Positions 1 through 4,671 of a DNA stretch of 5,155 bases are shown here, piece by piece (position 1 is the stretch's first letter; every line of letters starts with the position of its first letter). The notes beneath the pieces were generated by a model, which was given only the letters and a program-made list of their open reading frames with translations, was not told where the DNA came from and ran no database searches. The translations under genes were made by a program, and so were the position numbers. This DNA comes from Prosthecobacter debontii (GTDB taxonomy: Bacteria > Verrucomicrobiota > Verrucomicrobiia > Verrucomicrobiales > Akkermansiaceae): positions 1 to 5,155 of the forward strand of contig CAMCXJ010000148.1 in the NCBI GenBank assembly GCA_945883455.1, written 5' to 3'.

Positions 1-530
1 GTAACGCCCTTGAGGAAAAAGAACTCGGTTCCGCCGATGAATGGCGAGTTGAAGCTTTTTCCGAAAATCAAACTGTAGCCGACCGCCCACCAGATCACGG
101 TGACCATTCCGGCGCATCCAAGGCACTGGGCCAAGACGCTGAGGACGTTTTTCTTCCGCACCAAACCGCCGTAGAACAACGCGAGGCCTGGAAGAGTCAT
201 AAAGAGAACCAATGCCGCGCAGGTCATCAGCCAGCTATTGTGGCCCGGTCCAGGGGTGGCGTCGATATTCGAGTCCCATTCTGCGCCTACGCCGACGTTA
301 CCAAAGTAACTCTCGAGGTCGGCGAGCCGTTGCTCGACGTTGGCCGCAGGGAGGGCCTCCTCTACCGGAGGAGCCTCAGGAGTTGCTGCTGGGGTTTCAG
401 CCACTTCTTCGGTTGGCGCCGGAGCCGCCTCTTCCTGACCGTAGCTGGTCGTTGGTATGAGGGGCACTGCGAAGCAAGCCGCGGCCGCAAGGGCAAGGGC
501 TCGCAATGTCATTGGATGTCGTCTGGTCAT
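1..530 (-). CDS. amt: Ammonium transporter (Amt/MEP/Rh family), N-terminal part, cut by the left window edge
   Basis: Inner-membrane channel for ammonium uptake. The 176 complete residues visible start with a signal peptide (about 1-31: two arginines, an Ala/Leu core, then TSYG with a likely cut before QEE). Next comes an Ala/Pro/Glu-rich stretch (32-62), a short amphipathic helix (about 63-77, VEQRLADLESYF), and the first two membrane helices. TM1 (about 99-123) contains LVLFMTLPGLALFYGGLVRKKN, which closely matches E. coli AmtB TM1 (recalled). TM2 (about 129-157) contains VTVIWWAVGYSLIFG. E. coli AmtB also has a cleaved signal peptide, but the roughly 65-residue linker here is longer. I chose ATG at 530; ATG at 512 (residue 7) is possible, and neither has a Shine-Dalgarno. 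A sigma-54 promoter lies 77-92 bases upstream, pointing to nitrogen control. The later pore residues and the C-terminal PII-binding region lie outside the window. Confidence 0.93.
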   Translation of the reverse strand, partial: MTRRHPMTLRALALAAAACFAVPLIPTTSYGQEEAAPAPTEEVAETPAATPEAPPVEEALPAANVEQRLADLESYFGNVGVGAEWDSNIDATPGPGHNSWLMTCAALVLFMTLPGLALFYGGLVRKKNVLSVLAQCLGCAGMVTVIWWAVGYSLIFGKSFNSPFIGGTEFFFLKGV

Positions 531-582
531 ATTGGTCGGGGTTGTCGGATGTTTTGCTGAGATTCCCTCACCGAAGGGTCGG

Positions 583-595
583 CGCTGGTGCAGCG
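583..595. repeat. Small dyad CGCTG-GTG-CAGCG at the predicted amt transcription start
   Basis: This is a perfect 5-bp inverted repeat around a 3-base centre, lying just downstream of the predicted sigma-54 start point (about 596). It could form a short 5'-end hairpin in the amt mRNA or be a weak operator. It is short enough to arise by chance. Confidence 0.25.
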
Positions 596-606
596 GAAGA
601 CTCCTT

Positions 607-622
607 AGCAAGCCCCGTGCCA
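607..622 (-). promoter_or_regulatory. Sigma-54 (RpoN) -24/-12 promoter of amt
   Basis: Read on the minus strand the site is TGGCACGGGGCTTGCT. It matches the RpoN consensus TGGCACG-N4-TTGC(A/T) at every constrained base, with the required spacing between the GG (-24) and GC (-12) elements. The predicted start point is near 596, giving a leader of about 66 bases before the ATG at 530. RpoN promoters need an enhancer-binding activator; for amt genes this is typically NtrC, which acts under nitrogen limitation. The activator here is an inference. Confidence 0.85.
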
Positions 623-718
623 ACACGCGCCTTTCTCCATCAGATGCGGTGAAACTTGGTTTGGCTTTCGGCAACTCCTTCCGGAAAAACCGCCAAAAGG
701 GCTTGCCAGCCGAAGACC

Positions 719-742
719 CCGTGCATAGTCCTGAACCGTGCA
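719..742. repeat. CCGTGCA direct repeat, possible activator-binding site
   Basis: Two exact 7-base copies (719-725 and 736-742) start 17 bases apart; on the other strand they read TGCACGG. They lie about 123-146 bases upstream of the predicted amt start and 110-133 bases upstream of the possible porin start. This is the usual range for enhancer sites of sigma-54 activators. TGCAC resembles an NtrC half-site, but NtrC sites are normally inverted repeats, so the assignment is weak. Confidence 0.3.
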
Positions 743-771
743 AGGCATTCTCGCGCCAAAATTTATGTGGA

Positions 772-815
772 CAAATCCTACGGATTGGTTAACAACCTCC
801 TCGACGGTTGTCGTC
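772..815. promoter_or_regulatory. Cluster of overlapping dyads, possible operator upstream of the porin
   Basis: Four small inverted repeats crowd into 44 bases: AATCC-TAC-GGATT (774-786), GGTT-AAC-AACC (787-797), ACAACC-N8-GGTTGT (792-811) and GACG-GTTGT-CGTC (803-815). The block sits about 37-80 bases upstream of the predicted porin start, where a regulator could bind. I recognise no specific regulator motif, and each dyad alone is short. Confidence 0.3.
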
Positions 816-825
816 CAGCAAACTT

Positions 826-841
826 TGGTGTGCCGGATGCT
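826..841 (+). promoter_or_regulatory. Possible weaker sigma-54 promoter of the porin gene
   Basis: The site reads TGGTGTGCCGGATGCT. It keeps the invariant GG and GC elements at correct spacing and matches 8 of the 12 constrained positions of the RpoN consensus (TGG, G at position 7, TGC and the final T). The predicted start is near 852, leaving a leader of about 68 bases, similar to that of amt. The mismatches CAC to TGT and T to A make it only a candidate. Its support comes mainly from the exact RpoN site facing the divergent neighbour. Confidence 0.4.
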
Positions 842-900
842 GACCATCAAAACACCCTTCTCTGAGCCTACACGGATCAGCTAAGGACGCTACCAGCAAC

Positions 901-919
901 CGAAAACAACAACAACACA
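901..919 (+). other. CAA-rich leader without Shine-Dalgarno before the porin start
   Basis: The 19 bases before the porin ATG are almost only A and C, with four CAA triplets in a row, and contain no AGGAGG-like element. Such a stretch is unstructured and could favour initiation through ribosomal protein S1 or through absence of structure. That role is inferred. Confidence 0.4.
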
Positions 920-1645
920 ATGAAAAACTATTGCAAAACAATTGGCGCCTTGGCCGCTGCCTCCGCCCTCGTGGCTGGCAACGCCTCGGCTGAAGTCGAA
1001 TACGAACTCCACACCGGATACACCAATCAGTATCTTTTCCGCGGTCTTGACCTCGGAGATGATCTCGTTGAAGCCGGCGTAGATGTCGCCACTGAATGGA
1101 ATGGCCTCGGCCTGAGCGCTGGCGCTTGGTATGGCTCTTTCAGCCCCAACACAGATTTTTATGCTGTTGGTCCCGACGCCGATGGCGACGAACTTGATGT
1201 CTACGCCGAAGTGTCGAAAGACTTGGGCTTCGCGACCGCCGCGGTGGGTTACATCTACTACATCAACCAGCGCAACATCACTGATGACGCGCAAGAGGTG
1301 TACTTCTCCCTTGCGAAGGAATTCTTCGGAGTTGATTTCTCGCTCTCTTACTTCTGGGACATCGAGACCGACAACGATGGCTACACCGAACTCGGAGCCA
1401 GCAAAGGCTTCGAACTCAGCCCATGCGTTACCCTGAACACGGGTGCCGTTCTTGGCTACCTCTGTGAGCAAGGCCAAGTTGGGCATCTCACTGCCAAGGT
1501 CGCACTTGACTGGGCGTTCACCGAAACAGCAACCCTCTCACCCTTCGTTGCACATTCGTGGAGCATGAGTGACGACGTAGACACCATATACGGTGGAAAC
1601 GACAATGAATTCGTCGCAGGCACCATGCTGTCCGTCAGCTTCTAA
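920..1645 (+). CDS. Acidic outer-membrane beta-barrel, TorF/Gcw_chp-like putative porin
   Basis: A 241-residue exported protein, probably a small outer-membrane channel. Residues 1-24 are a signal peptide (Lys near the start, Ala-rich core, N-A-S-A cut site before EVEYEL). The mature part shows alternating hydrophobic/polar strands, an early YLFRGLDLGDD segment (38-48) like the Y-x-F-R-G hallmark of the TIGR02001/PF09694 family (recalled), and a final MLSVSF ending in Phe, typical of Bam-assembled barrels. The mature chain is strikingly acidic: I count 36 Asp/Glu against 6 Lys/Arg. Two cysteines (169 and 182) could form a disulfide. It is divergent from amt with a shared promoter region, and a strong terminator follows 27 bases after the stop. 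No Shine-Dalgarno precedes the start, but the signal peptide fixes it. The barrel call is good; porin activity and substrate are inference. Confidence 0.82.
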   Translation: MKNYCKTIGALAAASALVAGNASAEVEYELHTGYTNQYLFRGLDLGDDLVEAGVDVATEWNGLGLSAGAWYGSFSPNTDFYAVGPDADGDELDVYAEVSKDLGFATAAVGYIYYINQRNITDDAQEVYFSLAKEFFGVDFSLSYFWDIETDNDGYTELGASKGFELSPCVTLNTGAVLGYLCEQGQVGHLTAKVALDWAFTETATLSPFVAHSWSMSDDVDTIYGGNDNEFVAGTMLSVSF

Positions 1646-1671
1646 TCTGAAGTTTACGAGTTAAACAATCC

Positions 1672-1704
1672 AAAGGGCGGTTGCTTCGGCAGCCGCCCTT
1701 TTTT
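1672..1704 (+). terminator. Intrinsic terminator of the porin gene
   Basis: A GC-rich hairpin pairs 1672-1684 (AAAGGGCGGTTGC) with 1689-1701 (GCAGCCGCCCTTT). There are 13 pairs including one U-G wobble, closed by a C(UUCG)G tetraloop at 1685-1688, followed by a T run to 1704. Stem, stable loop and U tract make a textbook Rho-independent terminator. It isolates the porin from the kinase gene starting at 1749. Confidence 0.93.
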
Positions 1705-1748
1705 CGTTTCGTGCTTGAATGATTGGCGGGTCGCCGAAAACTCCGGGC

Positions 1749-3296
1749 ATGTTCCTAGGCCTCGATTCATCCACCCAATCCCTCAGCGCTGTCGTCATCG
1801 ATCCGGCGGAGGGCAAAATCACCGCCAGTTCTTCGGTGAATTTCGGCAAGGATTTGCCGGATTACGGCGCTCCCAGCGGTTTCATACCGGGCGGAAAAAA
1901 AGGCGAAGTCCACGCGGATCCGCGGATGTGGCTCGACGCGCTGGATCTGCTTTTTACGCGACTTTCCGGAGAGGTGGATCTGTCCCGCATTCAGGTCATC
2001 GCCGGCTCCGGCCAGCAGCATGGCTCGGTGTATGTGGGTGAGGGATTTGATGAAATGTTGGGGAATCTGGATCCATCGCGCGGCCTTTCGGAGCAGCTTG
2101 AAATCCATCTTTCCAGAAAAACCTCACCGATCTGGATGGACACCTCCACGGGTGAAGAGTGCGCGGAAATCACCGCCGCCACGGGAGGAGCCGCCGAAGT
2201 TTGCGCGCGCTCTGGCTCCATCGCCATCGAGCGCTTCAGCGGCCCGCAAATCCGCAAGTTTTCCAAAACCGATCCCGCGGGATACGCCGCCACGAAAAGC
2301 ATCCATCTCGTCAGCTCCTTCATCGCCTCGGTTCTGGCCGGGAAGCCGCTGCCCATCGATTTCGGCGACGGCGCGGGCATGAACCTGCTGAACCTCGCCG
2401 AGCTCGGTTGGGACTCCGGGCTGCTCGCAGCGACCGCGCCGGCTCTTGGGGAAAAGCTTTTGCCTCCCGCATCCTGCCTGGCGCCGCAAGGGACGGTGTC
2501 CGCCTACTTTTTCACGAAATACGGCATTTCTCGTAGTTGCCGCGTCTGCCCGTTCACCGGGGATAACCCCGCCTCCCTCGTCGGCATGGGGGCGACCTCA
2601 CCGGGTCAGGCGGTGATCTCGCTGGGCACCAGCGATACGTTTTTCGCGGCGATGACGGAACCCAAAACCGATCCGAAGGGCTACGGCCACGTTTTCGGAA
2701 ACCCGGCGGGCGGCTTCATGTCCCTGATCTGTTTCCGCAACGGTTCCCTGGCCCGCGAGGCGTTGCGCGATGAACTCGGCGCGGACTGGTCGGCTTTCGA
2801 GAAAGAGGCGCTCGCCGCCACGGTGGATTCCGCCGGAAAAAACCTGACCTTGCCCTTCTACGGCGCGGAGATCACGCCGCGCCATGATTTCGAAACGCCG
2901 GTCACCCGTTTCTCCGATGAGCCGACACCCGCGCGTCGCATCCGCTCGCTCCTGGAAGGGCAGTTCCTGAATATGAAGCTCCATTCGGAATGGATGGGGG
3001 TGGCCACCGAGCGCATCCGTCTCACGGGTGGCGCCTCGAAACACGACGGCATTGCCCAGCTCGTCGCGGATGTGTTTCAGGCTCCCGTCGAGAGGCTAGA
3101 CGTCGCGAATTCAGCGGCCTTGGGCGCCGCGCTGATTGCCGCGGCGGCGGGCGGGCACGACCTCGTCGGGCTTGAAACCGTTTTCTGCAAACCGGCGGCG
3201 GATTCCCTGCTGCTACCCGATACGACTTTGGCCGGTAAATACTCGACCGCGCTCACGGATTTCAGGAAGCTCCTGGAGCAAACCATCAACGGATAA
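1749..3296 (+). CDS. xylB: Xylulokinase, long XYLB-like form (FGGY carbohydrate kinase)
   Basis: A 515-residue cytosolic kinase predicted to phosphorylate D-xylulose with ATP to xylulose 5-phosphate, feeding the pentose phosphate pathway. The N-terminal FGGY domain opens with GLDSSTQS (4-11) and holds the sugar-site segments GSGQQHGS (86-93) and WMD (129-131). The C-terminal domain has TGDNPAS (270-276; Asp272 is the likely catalytic base), SLGTSDT (291-297) and TGGAS (426-430) for ATP. GQQHGS, ERFSGPQI, LVSSF, GMNLL and FTGDNPASL all resemble human XYLB (recalled) more than short E. coli XylB. I start at 1749 because MFLGLDSSTQ is where the family begins; an in-frame ATG at 1719 would add ten unrelated residues. 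No Shine-Dalgarno is seen. fabG follows after 5 bases, so the two are probably co-transcribed. No xylose isomerase, transporter or regulator is visible. Sugar specificity could differ. Confidence 0.86.
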   Translation: MFLGLDSSTQSLSAVVIDPAEGKITASSSVNFGKDLPDYGAPSGFIPGGKKGEVHADPRMWLDALDLLFTRLSGEVDLSRIQVIAGSGQQHGSVYVGEGFDEMLGNLDPSRGLSEQLEIHLSRKTSPIWMDTSTGEECAEITAATGGAAEVCARSGSIAIERFSGPQIRKFSKTDPAGYAATKSIHLVSSFIASVLAGKPLPIDFGDGAGMNLLNLAELGWDSGLLAATAPALGEKLLPPASCLAPQGTVSAYFFTKYGISRSCRVCPFTGDNPASLVGMGATSPGQAVISLGTSDTFFAAMTEPKTDPKGYGHVFGNPAGGFMSLICFRNGSLAREALRDELGADWSAFEKEALAATVDSAGKNLTLPFYGAEITPRHDFETPVTRFSDEPTPARRIRSLLEGQFLNMKLHSEWMGVATERIRLTGGASKHDGIAQLVADVFQAPVERLDVANSAALGAALIAAAAGGHDLVGLETVFCKPAADSLLLPDTTLAGKYSTALTDFRKLLEQTING

Positions 3297-3301
3297 CAGA
3301 T

Positions 3302-4045
3302 ATGCAATTCAAGGACAAGATCATCGCCGTCACCGGCGCAGGTAGGGGCATCGGCCAGGAAATCGCCCGTGCCTTTGCGGCCGAGGGGGCAAAGGTCGTG
3401 CTGATCAGCCGCAGTGAATCGAGCTGCGGTTCCGCGGCCGAGGAGATCAACAAGGCCTTTCCCGGATCCTGCACCGCCTACGCCGTGGACGTGGCTTCCC
3501 ACGACGCCGTGCAGGAACTGGCGAAAAAAATCGGCGAGGAGATCGGCGCGGTGAACGTGCTGGTGAACAACGCCGGCGTGACCCGCGACGGCCTGCTGAT
3601 GCGGATGAAAGAGGAGGATTGGGACACCGTGCTCGACACGAATCTCAAGGGCGCGTTCAACACCGTCAAAGCCTTCATGCGGCCGCTGATGAAAGGCGAA
3701 AATTCCCGCATCATCAACATCGCCTCGGTCATCGGCCTCATCGGAAACGCCGGCCAAGCGAACTACTCCGCGAGCAAGGCGGGGCTCATCGGTTTCACGA
3801 AAGCCGTCGCCCGCGAGCTCGCTGGCCGCGCCGTCACCTGCAACGCGATCGCGCCGGGCTTCATCACCACCGACATGACCGATGAGCTTCCGGAAAGCGT
3901 GAAGCAGGCGGTCGTCGGAAAAATCCCGCTCGGCACCTTCGGTAACACGGCGGACATCGCGAAAACCGTCCTTTTCCTCGCCAGCCCCGCCGCCCGCTAC
4001 ATCACCGGCCAGGTCATCGCCGTCGATGGCGGCATGACGATGTAG
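3302..4045 (+). CDS. fabG: 3-oxoacyl-[acyl-carrier-protein] reductase FabG
   Basis: A 247-residue cytosolic short-chain dehydrogenase/reductase, the usual FabG length. It reduces 3-oxoacyl-ACP to 3-hydroxyacyl-ACP with NADPH in fatty-acid elongation. Seen: the Rossmann motif TGAGRGIG (11-18), D63 for adenine, NNAG (89-92), and the catalytic tetrad N114, S142, Y155, K159 in the contexts LDTNLKG, NIASVIG and YSASKAG. The C-terminal part has APGFITTDMTDELPE and ITGQVIAVDGGMTM, both strongly FabG-like. R15 after the glycine motif and R37 suit NADPH. It starts 5 bases after the kinase stop with no clear Shine-Dalgarno, so translation may be coupled. Classical partners (fabD, fabF, acpP) are not adjacent. 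A sugar dehydrogenase working with the kinase is conceivable because SDRs are versatile, but the motifs favour FabG. Confidence 0.9.
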   Translation: MQFKDKIIAVTGAGRGIGQEIARAFAAEGAKVVLISRSESSCGSAAEEINKAFPGSCTAYAVDVASHDAVQELAKKIGEEIGAVNVLVNNAGVTRDGLLMRMKEEDWDTVLDTNLKGAFNTVKAFMRPLMKGENSRIINIASVIGLIGNAGQANYSASKAGLIGFTKAVARELAGRAVTCNAIAPGFITTDMTDELPESVKQAVVGKIPLGTFGNTADIAKTVLFLASPAARYITGQVIAVDGGMTM

Positions 4046-4060
4046 CCTGCGGTCGGTTAA

Positions 4061-4136
4061 AAGTTATTTGTTAGAAGTTATCCGTTTCCCTAAGCACAGT
4101 CTTCCCAAATAACTAATAACCAGTAACAAATAACTG
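4061..4136. repeat. Inverted pair of degenerate heptamer arrays between fabG and sixA
   Basis: This AT-rich 76-base block lies in the 99-base spacer. On the plus strand four 7-base units follow one another: ATAACTA, ATAACCA, GTAACAA, ATAACTG (4109-4136). On the minus strand three related units occupy 4081-4061: ATAACTT, CTAACAA, ATAACTT. Because the arrays face each other, 4062-4073 and 4124-4135 form a perfect 12-bp inverted repeat, with a further 5-bp match inside, around a mostly unpaired centre. It could fold as a hairpin in RNA and influence termination or mRNA stability. There is no T run, so it is not a classic terminator. No coding frame covers it convincingly. Confidence 0.8.
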
Positions 4137-4144
4137 TTTACACC

Positions 4145-4621
4145 ATGCAACTCCTCCTTCTCCGTCACGGCAAAGCCGAGGACTGCTCCCCGGGCGGTGA
4201 TTTCGCGCGCGAGCTGGAGGAGAAAGGCCATGAGCAGGCGCGGCACGCGGCACGCATCCTTGCCGCGGCGGATCTGCTCCCGGATCTCGTGCTGAGCAGC
4301 CCGGTCATCCGCGCGAAGCAAACCGCCATCACCTTCACGGGAGCCGCTGGGATGCCCGGCCCGATCTTTCTGGACTGGCTGGCCTGCGGCATGTCGCCGG
4401 AAACCGCGCTCGCGGAACTCGGCCATTTCCCCGATTTCGAGCGCATCATGATCGTCGGTCACGAGCCCGATTTTTCGCGCCTCATCAGCCACTGCCTTGG
4501 AGGCTCCGCCCAAACAGAAATCCGCAAGGGTTCCGTCACTTGCCTCGAACTCCGCCCGCCCGCACCCCGCGCCACCCTCCGTTTCCTCATCCCGCACAAG
4601 CTCGCGAAACACCTCGATTGA
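4145..4621 (+). CDS. sixA: Phosphohistidine phosphatase SixA (histidine phosphatase superfamily)
   Basis: A 158-residue cytosolic phosphatase, close to the usual SixA length. It carries LLLLRHGKAE (3-12; His8 is the phospho-acceptor nucleophile, Arg7 the pocket arginine), LSSPVIRAKQTA (50-61; Arg56 the second pocket arginine) and IVGHEPDFSRLIS (103-115; His106 the second catalytic histidine). The VGHEPD context and short size fit SixA, not phosphoglycerate mutase. In E. coli SixA removes phosphate from histidine in the nitrogen-related phosphotransferase protein NPr; the target here is unknown. It begins 99 bases after fabG, just past the heptamer arrays, and has no Shine-Dalgarno (TTTACACC before the ATG). 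It lies 50 bases upstream of aroC on the same strand. Another small-molecule phosphatase activity cannot be excluded. Confidence 0.87.
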   Translation: MQLLLLRHGKAEDCSPGGDFARELEEKGHEQARHAARILAAADLLPDLVLSSPVIRAKQTAITFTGAAGMPGPIFLDWLACGMSPETALAELGHFPDFERIMIVGHEPDFSRLISHCLGGSAQTEIRKGSVTCLELRPPAPRATLRFLIPHKLAKHLD

Positions 4622-4632
4622 TCACTTCATTT

Positions 4633-4667
4633 GAGTTTAGAATTTAAAATTTAGAGTTTAAGGTTTT
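4633..4667 (+). repeat. Degenerate heptamer tandem repeat before aroC
   Basis: Five consecutive 7-base units read GAGTTTA, GAATTTA, AAATTTA, GAGTTTA, AGGTTTT, with consensus RARTTTA. They fill most of the 50-base spacer between sixA and aroC and end 4 bases before the aroC ATG. The last unit supplies AAGG about 8 bases before the start codon (4660-4663), a weak Shine-Dalgarno-like site. The sequence is unlike the repeat before sixA, but the period is the same. Confidence 0.75.
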
Positions 4668-4671
4668 CAGC

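Larger units (their letters stand above)
531..919. other. Divergent intergenic regulatory region between amt and the porin gene
   Basis: This 389-base spacer separates two genes transcribed away from each other, so it must hold both promoters. The open frames in it are short, overlap on both strands and resemble no family I know, so I treat it as non-coding. From left to right it contains the amt leader, a 13-base dyad near the predicted amt start point, the sigma-54 promoter for amt (607-622), a CCGTGCA direct repeat (719-742), a cluster of overlapping dyads (772-815), a weaker sigma-54-like site facing the porin (826-841), and a CAA-rich leader just before the porin ATG. I found no convincing sigma-70 -35/-10 pair on either strand. 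The stretch 623-718 shows nothing I can name. Confidence 0.75.

Noticed and set aside
471..485. Cys19 of the amt signal peptide as a lipoprotein lipidation site
   Set aside because: The preceding residues are AAA and lack the Leu/Val/Ile expected at -3, and an SPI-type cut after TSYG fits better.
457..865. Short open frames on both strands in the amt-porin spacer (457-792 plus, 605-850 minus, 656-865 plus)
   Set aside because: They overlap each other and the promoter elements, and their products look like random translation with no domain or export signal.
890..1486. A 198-codon open frame on the minus strand opposite the porin
   Set aside because: It is antisense to a gene with a clear signal peptide and barrel ending, shows no family resemblance, and such mirror frames are common in GC-rich DNA.
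1649..1669. AAGTTTA-CGAGTTA as a third heptamer array after the porin
   Set aside because: Only one unit fits RARTTTA and the next is already too different; a 5-bp dyad (GTTTA/TAAAC) explains it equally well.
1719..1748. An upstream in-frame ATG adding ten residues to the kinase
   Set aside because: The family N-terminus begins at MFLGLDSSTQ (1749), the extra residues match nothing, and no ribosome site supports 1719.
1705..1748. A sigma-70 promoter for the kinase after the terminator
   Set aside because: TTGAAT occurs near 1713 but no acceptable -10 box lies 16-18 bases downstream. The kinase must have a promoter here or use read-through, but I cannot place it.
3077..3757. A 226-codon minus-strand frame across the kinase end and fabG start
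   Set aside because: It overlaps two well-supported genes, is rich in His/Gly/Asp as expected of antisense translation, and matches no family.
3302..4045. The reductase as a sugar dehydrogenase acting with the kinase
   Set aside because: The catalytic tetrad contexts and the MTDELPE and ITGQVIAVDGGM segments are typical of FabG; the 5-base spacing alone is weak evidence for a sugar pathway.
4061..4136. The heptamer block as a CRISPR array or a classic terminator
   Set aside because: Units are 7 bases without spacers, so it is not CRISPR; the stem is AT-rich and no T run follows it, so it is not a standard intrinsic terminator.
4064..4612. A 182-codon minus-strand frame opposite sixA
   Set aside because: It is a shadow of sixA that reads into the AT-rich repeat; no motif is recognisable.
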